DNA of 7,442 nucleotides, taken from assembly GCA_011605835.1 (NCBI GenBank), contig JAAOZJ010000010.1:1-7442 (forward strand), written 5' to 3'. The notes under the pieces were generated by a model. It was not told where the DNA came from. It saw only the letters and a program-made list of their open reading frames with translations, and did no database searches. The stretch is from Thermoproteota archaeon (GTDB lineage Archaea > Thermoproteota > Methanomethylicia > Nezhaarchaeales > WYZ-LMO8). The translations under genes were made by a program, and so were the position numbers. Below are positions 1 to 4,558 of this stretch, piece after piece (positions within the stretch are counted from its first letter, which is position 1; each line of letters begins with the position of its first letter).

Positions 1-55
1 AGGGCCTCTATATCGCTCTTGGTGGCCGCCTTTAGGGCCTCTATATCGCTCTTAG
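1..55 (-). repeat. 33-nt direct repeat encoding hendecad units
   Basis: AGGGCCTCTATATCGCTCTT occurs at 1 and again at 34, a 33-nt period equal to 11 codons (ATKSDIEALKA). Hendecads form right-handed coiled coils. The repeat runs off the window edge, so the copy number is unknown. Confidence 0.85.
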
Positions 56-194
56 TCGCCACGTCCCTCAAGACTGCGTTTATTATCGCGAGCCTCACGT
101 CGGGCTCAGAGACTAGCAACTCCGCCATCCTCTTCCTAGCCTTGACATCTGCTTCGAATAGCTTGACCACGTCCTCAGCAGTTATTGAGGACAA
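1..194 (-). CDS. N-terminus of coiled-coil (PD-(D/E)XK-associated) protein, partial
   Basis: The reverse strand reads from a TTG at 192-194 to the window edge without a stop, giving 64 residues that begin MSSITAEDVVKLFEADVKA. An in-frame stop at 204-206 means the start cannot lie further upstream. The N-terminal helix (ending LLVSEPDVRLAIINAVL) is followed by ATKSDIEALKA repeated every 11 residues, visible as a 33-nt direct repeat at 1-55. This is the architecture of archaeal proteins with a short helical head, a long heptad/hendecad coiled coil and a C-terminal PD-(D/E)XK-like domain. The nuclease part would lie beyond the window, so it is inferred. It is a probable paralogue of the protein at 4533-5255. 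Function is unknown. The call as a real gene is firm; the family placement is moderate. Confidence 0.75.
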   Translation of the reverse strand, partial: MSSITAEDVVKLFEADVKARKRMAELLVSEPDVRLAIINAVLRDVATKSDIEALKAATKSDIEA

Positions 195-227
195 GGGCCT
201 TCCCTAGAATAAGGGGGCGTTTAAGTG

Positions 228-236
228 CTTATATTT
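228..236 (-). promoter_or_regulatory. Candidate TATA box for the partial coiled-coil gene
   Basis: The minus strand reads AAATATAAG here, about 26 nt ahead of a predicted start site near 206. That would give a leader of about 12 nt before the TTG at 194, which is normal archaeal spacing. There is no clear SD, only GGGAAGG. Confidence 0.4.
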
Positions 237-409
237 CTAGTCGAGGCAGGTCCGTCGAGGGCCCATCGAGAAACTCCTCGGCCTTTGGTCGAGTAGTAGT
301 CGTAGTAGTGCATCGTCGTGGAGTGGTTGTCGTGGTTAAGTCGTCAAGAAGTGGTCGTCTTTCTCGTGGTCCTAGCTCGTCTTCTTAGAAGAGTGTTACT
401 CACGGTCTT

Positions 410-427
410 CTCCCGAAGGTTCGGGAG
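410..427. repeat. Short palindrome (hairpin)
   Basis: CTCCCGAAGGTTCGGGAG is an 8-bp perfect inverted repeat with a 2-nt centre (CTCCCGAA/TTCGGGAG). It lies about 70 nt beyond the stop of the minus-strand gene at 497-1324, so it could be a transcript-end hairpin. No T-tract follows. Confidence 0.5.
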
Positions 428-496
428 ATGGTCGTGGAGGATTTGGAGGACTGCTTGACAGTTTCGCGGAGCTCGACCTTCACCGTCGCACGCGCA

Positions 497-1324
497 TTAG
501 GCTTCGAGCAAGACTCTTACTACCTCTTTGAGCTTCTCGACGAGTTCCGCCGTGTCTGAGGCCTCTAAGTAGTGCCACTCCTTCATCTTCCCGGTCTTAG
601 TCTTAGGCTCTCCCAGCATCCTCCATATCCTCTTCGCTAGGTTCTCCGGGATCAGGGGCTTGGGCGGCTTTGTGTTGACGTTGTAGTAGACAACGTAAGC
701 CCTGCCGGTCGCCTCTAAGACGAGGGGGCACACTTCAAGCTTCTTAATTATGATCCCTAACGTTGGGACCTTCTTACCCATTCCCGTTTGCAATCCGATG
801 CCGTCCAGCTTGCTGACCTCATCAACGAAGCTCCATAGCATCTTGAAGTCCCTCTCCCCCACCCTACTCCTTAATGCCTCCTTAAACTCCTCAAGGGTGT
901 AGGGGGTCCCTCTCTCAGGATGCTTCGGCTCGCCCTTAATTATGAAGCGCAGGCCTCTCTCAGCTAGCCTCTCGCAAACCCTCTTGAGCTCTAGGATCCT
1001 GACGTTTCCTGGAGGGTTCTTCCAGTTGTCCATCCAGCACACTATGAGGTCGCACTCCTTGAGGTCGTGTCTTCTTATGAAGTTGCTACTGTAGAGCTCG
1101 AACTCGACCCTCAGCTTCCTCCCGTCGACCTCCATGATGCAGTCCGTGGGGCTCTCGATCCACTCGTCGATGAAGACCCTCGAGCCGAGGCCCAGCTCCT
1201 CGAGGAACTCACCTATGTGGGGCATCAGCAAGCCGAAGAGCATCACGACCTCATCTTCCTTGCTCGGTTCGTATAAGAAGCCGAAGTTTGGCCCTTCCAC
1301 GGAGAACCCCTTTCGCTCGCTCAT
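497..1324 (-). CDS. PD-(D/E)XK-like hypothetical protein with CDLIVCW motif
   Basis: This encodes 275 residues from ATG 1324. A TTG four codons upstream (1336) is also open, but GGAGG at 1330-1334 sits 5 nt before the ATG, which decides the start. A TATA-like GTTTTAAAC at 1355-1363 is correctly spaced. Residues 20-45 form an acidic helix (KEDEVVMLFG); residues 58-82 read SPTDCIMEVDGRKLRVEFEL; H86 and CDLIVCWMDNW (91-101) follow. The order helix-Glu, Asp61, Glu74-x-Glu76 and a hydrophobic strand resembles a restriction-endonuclease-like core. The lysine of ExK is replaced by Glu, so activity is uncertain. The last 80 residues (GIIIKKLEVCPLVLEATGRA onward) look like a second alpha/beta region. 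Similar VEFE...SSNF...CDLIVCW proteins occur as uncharacterised proteins in archaea and bacteria. The gene stands alone, and its biological role is unknown. Confidence 0.85.
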   Translation of the reverse strand: MSERKGFSVEGPNFGFLYEPSKEDEVVMLFGLLMPHIGEFLEELGLGSRVFIDEWIESPTDCIMEVDGRKLRVEFELYSSNFIRRHDLKECDLIVCWMDNWKNPPGNVRILELKRVCERLAERGLRFIIKGEPKHPERGTPYTLEEFKEALRSRVGERDFKMLWSFVDEVSKLDGIGLQTGMGKKVPTLGIIIKKLEVCPLVLEATGRAYVVYYNVNTKPPKPLIPENLAKRIWRMLGEPKTKTGKMKEWHYLEASDTAELVEKLKEVVRVLLEA

Positions 1325-1329
1325 GAGGG

Positions 1330-1334
1330 CCTCC
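1330..1334 (-). promoter_or_regulatory. Shine-Dalgarno site GGAGG deciding the ATG 1324 start
   Basis: The minus strand reads GGAGG, then CCCTC, then ATG. It overlaps the alternative upstream TTG, so the TTG cannot use it. Confidence 0.7.
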
Positions 1335-1354
1335 AAACTAAAATCGTGCTGCTA

Positions 1355-1363
1355 GTTTAAAAC
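1355..1363 (-). promoter_or_regulatory. Candidate TATA box for the 497-1324 gene
   Basis: The minus strand reads GTTTTAAAC about 26 nt ahead of a predicted start near 1333. This predicts a leader of about 10 nt just containing the GGAGG. Confidence 0.45.
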
Positions 1364-1481
1364 CTCTTTGATACCCGCAGAACAGAACTTAACGTGCTAC
1401 GTCTGACCCCTGTAAGCTAGGTTCACTTAGTAATCGTAGCCACATTCTTATCAATTCTTTACTTATAAGAAAACGCACCCA

Positions 1482-1599
1482 ATTAGGAGCGGGCCCTTTT
1501 AGACCCGCCCTCGAAATTCTTTTAAGGATTAAGGATTAAGGATCTTTAAGGAACCAGCCTTTAATTGCTCTGCTTTTCCACACCTGCCACGCTCCTAAT
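1482..1599. repeat. 118-bp segment bounded by a 10-bp inverted repeat
   Basis: ATTAGGAGCG at 1482-1491 and CGCTCCTAAT at 1590-1599 are exact inverted copies. Inside lie a GCGGG...CCCGC stem (1489-1493 with 1504-1508) and a tandem heptamer (three units of AAGGATT/TTAAGGA near 1521-1543, with a fourth partial copy after it). No coding frame and no clear flanking target-site duplication are seen. It may be a small non-autonomous element, a structured RNA, or chance. The rest of the gene gap (1337-1671) shows nothing else I can name. Confidence 0.45.
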
Positions 1600-1671
1600 A
1601 GTGCCTTCGGCGGGCTCGAACGTTCTACCAATCCATTAGCATAGAAAAAGTGGAGTTGAGGATTCAAGACT

Positions 1672-1776
1672 TTATCGTCTCCAATTCTTGTAGACCTCTT
1701 GAACTCCAGCCACGTCCTCCGGCTCCAGCGTCCTCTTTATCTCCTCTCCAAGCTTCGCGTAGCCGTACATCGTCAT
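1672..1776 (-). CDS. Possible small protein or gene remnant (34 aa)
   Basis: The minus strand reads ATG-ACG-ATG onward to a TAA at 1672-1674, giving 34 residues (MTMYGYAKLGEEIKRTLEPE followed by DVAGVQEVYKNWRR). Composition and third-position usage look like a genuine archaeal protein. A TTG at 1791 would extend it by five residues. A TTTAAG box at about 1804-1810 lies roughly 30 nt before the ATG, which fits a nearly leaderless transcript, but no SD is present. It could equally be the tail of a decayed longer gene. Function is not recognised. Confidence 0.3.
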   Translation of the reverse strand: MTMYGYAKLGEEIKRTLEPEDVAGVQEVYKNWRR

Positions 1777-1865
1777 GGTCAGGCTCTTCAAGAGGCTCGC
1801 GGCTTAAAGCTACCTCTCGACTCGCTGAGCGCTATCTAGCCTTGCCCTTTAGGGCGGAGAGGAGG

Positions 1866-2195
1866 TCAGTCTTCTCTTGACTTTTTCAGGTTCTCCACGC
1901 TCTTTTGCACGCTCTCCGATCTATCAAGAATTTCTTCTAGGTCACGCTCCTCCCAAAATATGAGAGAGCTCGCGTCAGATATCAGTGAGGACGCGATCTT
2001 CACTTTCTCCCACGCCTCTATCAACTTCCTCTCTATCTCCAACCTCTCGACGTCATCGACGTAATCTCTAACGACGTCGGGGGCACCGTTAATGATTTTC
2101 TCAAAGAGCTTGACAGCCCTCTCAAGGCTCTTCTTAGCATCTGAGAGGTTTGCATTCACTTCTGAAAGGTACGAGAGCAAGGTCTTTAAGGTCAT
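1866..2195 (-). CDS. Hypothetical helical protein (109 aa)
   Basis: The ATG at 2195 is preceded by GAGG (2203-2206) with 7-nt spacing and by a TTTTTAA box near 2231-2238, both at good distances. The product is almost entirely charged amphipathic helix: LSYLSEVNANLSDAKKSLER early, a central VDDVERLEIERKLIEAWEKV, and a C-terminal EEILDRSESVQKSVENLKK. It has no membrane segment, signal peptide or catalytic motif that I recognise. Such small helical proteins in archaeal genomes often act as partners of larger toxins or nucleases, but nothing here shows that. At its end, a frame one base away continues as QEKTDLLSALKGKAR before a stop at about 1849, so the C-terminus may be displaced by an indel in the AAAAA run near 1888. 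The gene call is good; no function is assigned. Confidence 0.7.
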   Translation of the reverse strand: MTLKTLLSYLSEVNANLSDAKKSLERAVKLFEKIINGAPDVVRDYVDDVERLEIERKLIEAWEKVKIASSLISDASSLIFWEERDLEEILDRSESVQKSVENLKKSRED

Positions 2196-2230
2196 TTTAC
2201 CGCCTCAGAATGAGAGGGGAGGGGGAGGAT

Positions 2231-2240
2231 TAAAAAGCTT
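2231..2240 (-). promoter_or_regulatory. Candidate TATA box for the 109-aa gene
   Basis: The minus strand reads AAGCTTTTTAA, about 26 nt ahead of a predicted start near 2209, leaving a leader of about 14 nt that carries the GAGG. Confidence 0.35.
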
Positions 2241-2665
2241 AATAACCTCATTTCGTTAGTCGGGTCGTGAAGCAGTTTTGATTTTCATAATCACTTGCAT
2301 CATTTACTCGCGCTCGTTTTATGAAGCCCAAAGCTTATAAGGTCGGTGTGAAGCAATGTTGGTGCGCTACTGGTGTGCGAGCTGAAGCCAATGAGGTCTT
2401 GAGGCTGATGAATCCCTCGTGAACTCCGATTACTTGAGGGGAGTGGATGTTCCCCTAGGCGACTGGGGTTGAACAGCTCCCGTAGAGTGGTCGGGGGATG
2501 CAACCGTTGAGAGGTAGATGGTGGGGAGCTCGAAACTGGACATGAGAGGCGATGAACTACCATCTGCTGAGAAACGGTGATACTCCCCACGTAAGCCCAT
2601 GGGCCTTACATCGAAGCCCTTGCTCAACTACGAGAAGGGCAAGTTTTCATCACTGATAAATGCAT

Positions 2666-2749
2666 GGTGATGTGGATGTGATGGAGGTCGTAGGGCCGCT
2701 TGAATGGCCTCTTAAGGGCCTTACTCATCATGGGGTGGCGTGGATGTGA
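2666..2749 (+). repeat. Imperfect 16-nt direct repeat
   Basis: GGTGATGTGGATGTGA at 2666-2681 recurs as GGTGGCGTGGATGTGA at 2734-2749 (14 of 16 identical, offset 68 nt). Both copies are followed within a few bases by a GGTCNNNTAGGG-like block. It lies between the stem-rich region and the promoter of the next gene. Confidence 0.4.
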
Positions 2750-2781
2750 GGTCCTCTAGGGGCTGTTCTAGGCAAGGCTAG

Positions 2782-2790
2782 GTTTTAAAG
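2782..2790 (+). promoter_or_regulatory. Candidate TATA box for the 122-aa gene
   Basis: GTTTTAAAG predicts a start near 2812 and a leader of about 50 nt that keeps the SD. A second AT-rich box, TTAAATAA at 2830-2837, would start transcription at or past the SD and is less consistent with it. Confidence 0.3.
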
Positions 2791-2863
2791 GCTGAGGGCT
2801 GTAGAAGTGCTTGAGGAAAAGAGGTGCAATTAAATAAGGGTCAGGTGTTGGGAGGGTCACGTC

Positions 2864-3232
2864 ATGAGCGCGCCTGTTGGCATGGGTCGCATTAAGTTGT
2901 CGGATGGGACCGTCATCAAGCTAAAGACCCTCATAATCGATGTGAAGGAGTCGGGCTTCTCCCCCTTCGGTGGAGTGAATTTCGACGTGAAAATCATTGG
3001 TGGTATAGCTACGGAAAGCGTGCCCGACAACGTTAAGGAGCTGGTTAAAGACAGGCCCCTCGCCCCTCCAGGACCTCCGAGAGAGGGCTGGGAGATCTTG
3101 GATATAGCGGAACAGCAACCCGCAGAGGCCGTAACGAGCGTCTCCATCCCACTAGGCAATTTCTCAATTAAAGTGGTGTCAGAGGTTGTGATGGCTTCGC
3201 GTAATACGATGTATAGGACCCCCGACGAATGA
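2864..3232 (+). CDS. Conserved-looking hypothetical protein (122 aa)
   Basis: The ATG at 2864 follows GGAGG (2851-2855) with 8-nt spacing. The protein is rich in beta strand: residues 9-30 and 38-49 (KIIGGIA) alternate hydrophobic and polar residues, then a proline-rich loop PLAPPGPPREGWE (65-77), a DIAEQQPAEAV segment and an Arg/Ser-containing end VVMASRNTMYRTPDE. There is no signal peptide or membrane segment, and no catalytic motif that I recognise. It resembles uncharacterised small proteins of Thermoproteota, from general impression only. The C-terminus may be altered: after the CCCCC run at about 3219-3223, the next frame reads PTNEPI, a TAG, then WVSRVNK, which looks more like a natural end than PDE. 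It is followed 72 nt later by the start region of the antitoxin-like gene, which has its own promoter. Function is unknown. Confidence 0.8.
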   Translation: MSAPVGMGRIKLSDGTVIKLKTLIIDVKESGFSPFGGVNFDVKIIGGIATESVPDNVKELVKDRPLAPPGPPREGWEILDIAEQQPAEAVTSVSIPLGNFSIKVVSEVVMASRNTMYRTPDE

Positions 3233-3253
3233 GCCCATATAGTGGGTTTCACG

Positions 3254-3262
3254 GGTAAATAA
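3254..3262 (+). promoter_or_regulatory. Candidate TATA box for the PIN/partner pair
   Basis: GGTAAATAAG here predicts a start near 3284, upstream of both SD sites for the next gene. GAGGC at 3272-3276 and GCCTC at 3297-3301 form an inverted repeat around that start, which might be an operator in an autoregulated pair. That last point is speculation. Confidence 0.35.
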
Positions 3263-3364
3263 GATATCCTGGAGGCCCCTAAAAGGAACTTGAGGTGCCT
3301 CTTAATGACGTCGCCGACTCTTGGACATTCCCACGCGAGTCCAATAAACGCGGTGAGGATTACG

Positions 3365-3718
3365 ATGTGTCAAGAGTGTTGTGAAGTTGTATCAGGGCTT
3401 CGTAACGTGGCATCGTCCTTTCAAGTCAAAGAGGACTTCACCAAGTTCTTTGAGAAGGCGACGACGTATACGACCGCCGCAAGCATCGTGACCAAAAACA
3501 ATGGTAAGGTCGAAGTGCTTGTCAGGATTAGGGGCAACGAGGTCATAAATGAGGACGTTACCAAAACCGAGGCCGTAGATCCCGACCTCGAGAAAAGGGC
3601 TGAGGAGTGGGCGAAGGCCACGCTAAACATGGAGGTCGAGCTTCCGGAGGAAGCCGAGGGGTCGTGGGACTGGGTGGATGAAGAATATGTCAGAAGGAAG
3701 CTCGGCTTGCTACCCTGA
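3365..3718 (+). CDS. Putative antitoxin-like partner of the PIN protein (117 aa)
   Basis: Two in-frame ATGs have good SD sites: 3305 (GAGGTG at 3292-3297, spacing 7) and 3365 (GGTGAGG at 3352-3358, spacing 6). I prefer 3365 because the extra 20 residues (MTSPTLGHSHASPINAVRIT) lack the Lys/Glu-rich character of the rest. From 3365 the protein starts MCQECCEVV with three closely spaced Cys. It then has a helix ending TKFFEKATTYTTAASIV, a beta segment KVEVLVRIRGNEVINED, a helix DPDLEKRAEEWAKA, and an acidic/aromatic tail EEAEGSWDWVDEEYVRRKLG. It overlaps the PIN gene by 32 nt, the arrangement of toxin-antitoxin pairs. It shows no AbrB, ribbon-helix-helix or Phd N-terminus, so the antitoxin role rests on context. 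The acidic tail is a plausible toxin-binding segment. Confidence 0.7.
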   Translation: MCQECCEVVSGLRNVASSFQVKEDFTKFFEKATTYTTAASIVTKNNGKVEVLVRIRGNEVINEDVTKTEAVDPDLEKRAEEWAKATLNMEVELPEEAEGSWDWVDEEYVRRKLGLLP

Positions 3719-4187
3719 AGGAGTCGTCGACGTGAGCATAATTGTCGTCTCTTTATTTAGGAATCCTCTAGAGGAGGAAGCCGTCAAATTCCTTCGAGAC
3801 GTTCTTTCGCGGAGGACGAAGGCTGCCATACCCGTCACGTCGGTCTTAGGCGCGTTCCACGTGGCCACGAGGTACTTAAAGCTTCCAGTAGCGAGCGTGG
3901 AGGAGAAGCTCGTGAAAATGCTGGAGACGAAATCGCCGGCTTTCTATTCTCGTGCGTCTTTAGAAGCCATCAGCGCCATTAAGTACGCAACGCTCTTCAG
4001 AGTGGAATCATGGGATGGGTATATAATCGAATTAGCAAGAAGCCTCGGAAACCATATCGTGTACACATTAGACAGGGAGCTTGAGAGGATCAAGGACATA
4101 GTGGTCGTGAACCCCTTTCCTGAAAACCTCGTTAAAGAGTACCACGAATACATCGAAAGCAGAATAAAAAGACGAGAGAGTCACTAA
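3687..4187 (+). CDS. PIN-domain ribonuclease (VapC-like toxin candidate)
   Basis: This encodes 166 residues starting MSEGSSACYPEGVVDVSIIV. The ATG at 3687 has a GGTGG 10-15 nt upstream; an ATG at 3678 would add three residues but sits too close to that SD. PIN acidic residues are in the usual order: D15 (VVDVS), E31 in the first helix (PLEEEAVKF), D110 (ESWDGYIIELA) and D129 (YTLDRELERI). PIN proteins are Mg2+-dependent RNases, and in VapBC systems they cleave tRNA or rRNA and are held inactive by the partner. The family runs about 120-150 residues, so this is full length with a short N-terminal extension and a charged tail (ESRIKRRESH). It starts inside the upstream gene, which points to coupled translation. 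The PIN assignment is firm; the toxin role and the RNA target are inferred. Confidence 0.88.
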   Translation: MSEGSSACYPEGVVDVSIIVVSLFRNPLEEEAVKFLRDVLSRRTKAAIPVTSVLGAFHVATRYLKLPVASVEEKLVKMLETKSPAFYSRASLEAISAIKYATLFRVESWDGYIIELARSLGNHIVYTLDRELERIKDIVVVNPFPENLVKEYHEYIESRIKRRESH

Positions 4188-4305
4188 GTGATTTGAACCC
4201 TTCCGAGCCTGTCGAGGGGGAACCGTTTTGAGGTTCGAGGGCGAGAACAGCATTCAATGCTCAGCGTTGCCATAGTTAGCACGAAGTTGGTTGCTGGTCC
4301 TCTTT

Positions 4306-4398
4306 ATGGCCGAGACCGGCAACATAGTCGTGGCCGTCGTAGCGACTAATGACAAACTCCCGAACCTTCTGGAAATGGCCGTGAACGGCGAGTATTAA
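4306..4398 (+). CDS. Doubtful 30-aa ORF
   Basis: ATG 4306 to TAA 4398 encodes MAETGNIVVAVVATNDKLPN plus LLEMAVNGEY. The reading frame is open 33 nt further upstream (LARSWLLVLF) to a TAG. Composition is protein-like (a beta segment, then a helix), but there is no SD, and the window 4188-4474 contains no other gene. It could be a fragment of a degraded gene next to the PIN pair or chance. No function can be named. Confidence 0.2.
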   Translation: MAETGNIVVAVVATNDKLPNLLEMAVNGEY

Positions 4399-4440
4399 TA
4401 ATCTGGTGTTGCCACAATCAATTCAAGCCTTAAATTAGGG

Positions 4441-4470
4441 GTCTCGAGACACCGCGTTGTCCTCAACAAC
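4441..4470 (-). terminator. Candidate transcript-end hairpins
   Basis: On the minus strand, four bases after the stop at 4475, GTTGT-TGAGG-ACAAC forms a 5-bp hairpin (4456-4470). It is followed by the 10-bp palindrome GTCTCGAGAC (4441-4450) and an AT-rich stretch. The position right behind the displaced stop at 4475, not the stop at 4533, supports 4475 as the original gene end. There is no U-run, so the terminator role is weak. Confidence 0.3.
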
Positions 4471-4474
4471 ATTT

Positions 4475-4558
4475 CTAGAGCTTCGGCTTCACAACATCCC
4501 CCACAGCCCTTAGGACCCAGACGCCCTCCCTCTCAGCCCTCGCGACGAGGTCCGGCAG
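4475..4558 (-). other. Displaced C-terminus of the coiled-coil nuclease-like gene
   Basis: In the frame one base away from the main gene, the minus strand reads LPDLVARAEREGVWVLRAVG followed by DVVKPKL and a TAG at 4475-4477, 27 residues. This has the typical end of the family (a Leu-Pro-Asp helix, then a hydrophobic strand GVWVLRAVG), whereas the annotated frame ends in the unconvincing AAGPRREG. The switch point is between the Arg codon at 4560-4562 and the CTG at 4556-4558. Confidence 0.7.

Larger units (their letters stand above)
207..496. other. Gene-poor tract with strand-skewed low-complexity DNA
   Basis: No intact gene is visible. Positions 286-372 on the plus strand are dominated by GTA/GTC/GTG triplets. 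Read on the minus strand these give threonine runs (TTTTTPRRCTTTTTTTRP) in a stop-bounded frame from 385 to 231 that has no ATG, GTG or TTG. Just upstream on the same strand, other frames give Pro/Ser-rich text (SSSPPNPPRPSPEPSGED) and a readthrough continuation of the 497-1324 gene. Such Thr- and Pro-rich stretches are typical of linkers in secreted archaeal proteins, so this may be a broken linker remnant. A non-coding role cannot be excluded. A near-perfect palindrome sits at 410-427. Confidence 0.4.
2330..2800 (+). other. Stem-rich region without a gene; possible structured RNA or decayed mobile element
   Basis: The 668-nt gap 2196-2863 has no convincing gene, but this part has many complementary blocks. 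They are CCCTC 2414-2418 with GAGGG 2436-2440; AGGGGA 2437-2442 with TCCCCT 2451-2456; GTGGGGAG 2521-2528 with CTCCCCAC 2583-2590; AGATGGT 2516-2522 with ACCATCT 2559-2565; GTAAGCCC 2591-2598 with GGGCCTTAC 2601-2609; and GCCCTT 2616-2621 with AAGGGC 2635-2640. Several compete, so no single fold is asserted. A short frame from ATG 2322 (MKPKAYKVGVKQCWCATGVR onward, stop at about 2421) could be the tail of a decayed gene. An IS200/IS605-type tnpB 3' end with its RNA is one possibility, but I cannot show it. RNase P and SRP RNA core motifs are not visible. Confidence 0.35.

Noticed and set aside
1600..1645. A tRNA T-arm-like GTTCGAGCC on the minus strand.
   Set aside because: The flanking T-stem bases do not pair and no acceptor or anticodon arm can be drawn.
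2545..2590. A C/D-box sRNA-like pattern (GCGATGA, 11 nt, CTGA).
   Set aside because: The C box deviates, the C' box is poor and no D box CTGA follows at the right distance.
2300..2627. Minus-strand open frames across the stem-rich region.
   Set aside because: Ser/Pro/His-rich, with no SD or promoter; they look like complement shadows of non-coding DNA.
4185..4215. A second T-arm-like AGGGTTCAAAT on the minus strand.
   Set aside because: No matching T-stem or other tRNA arms.
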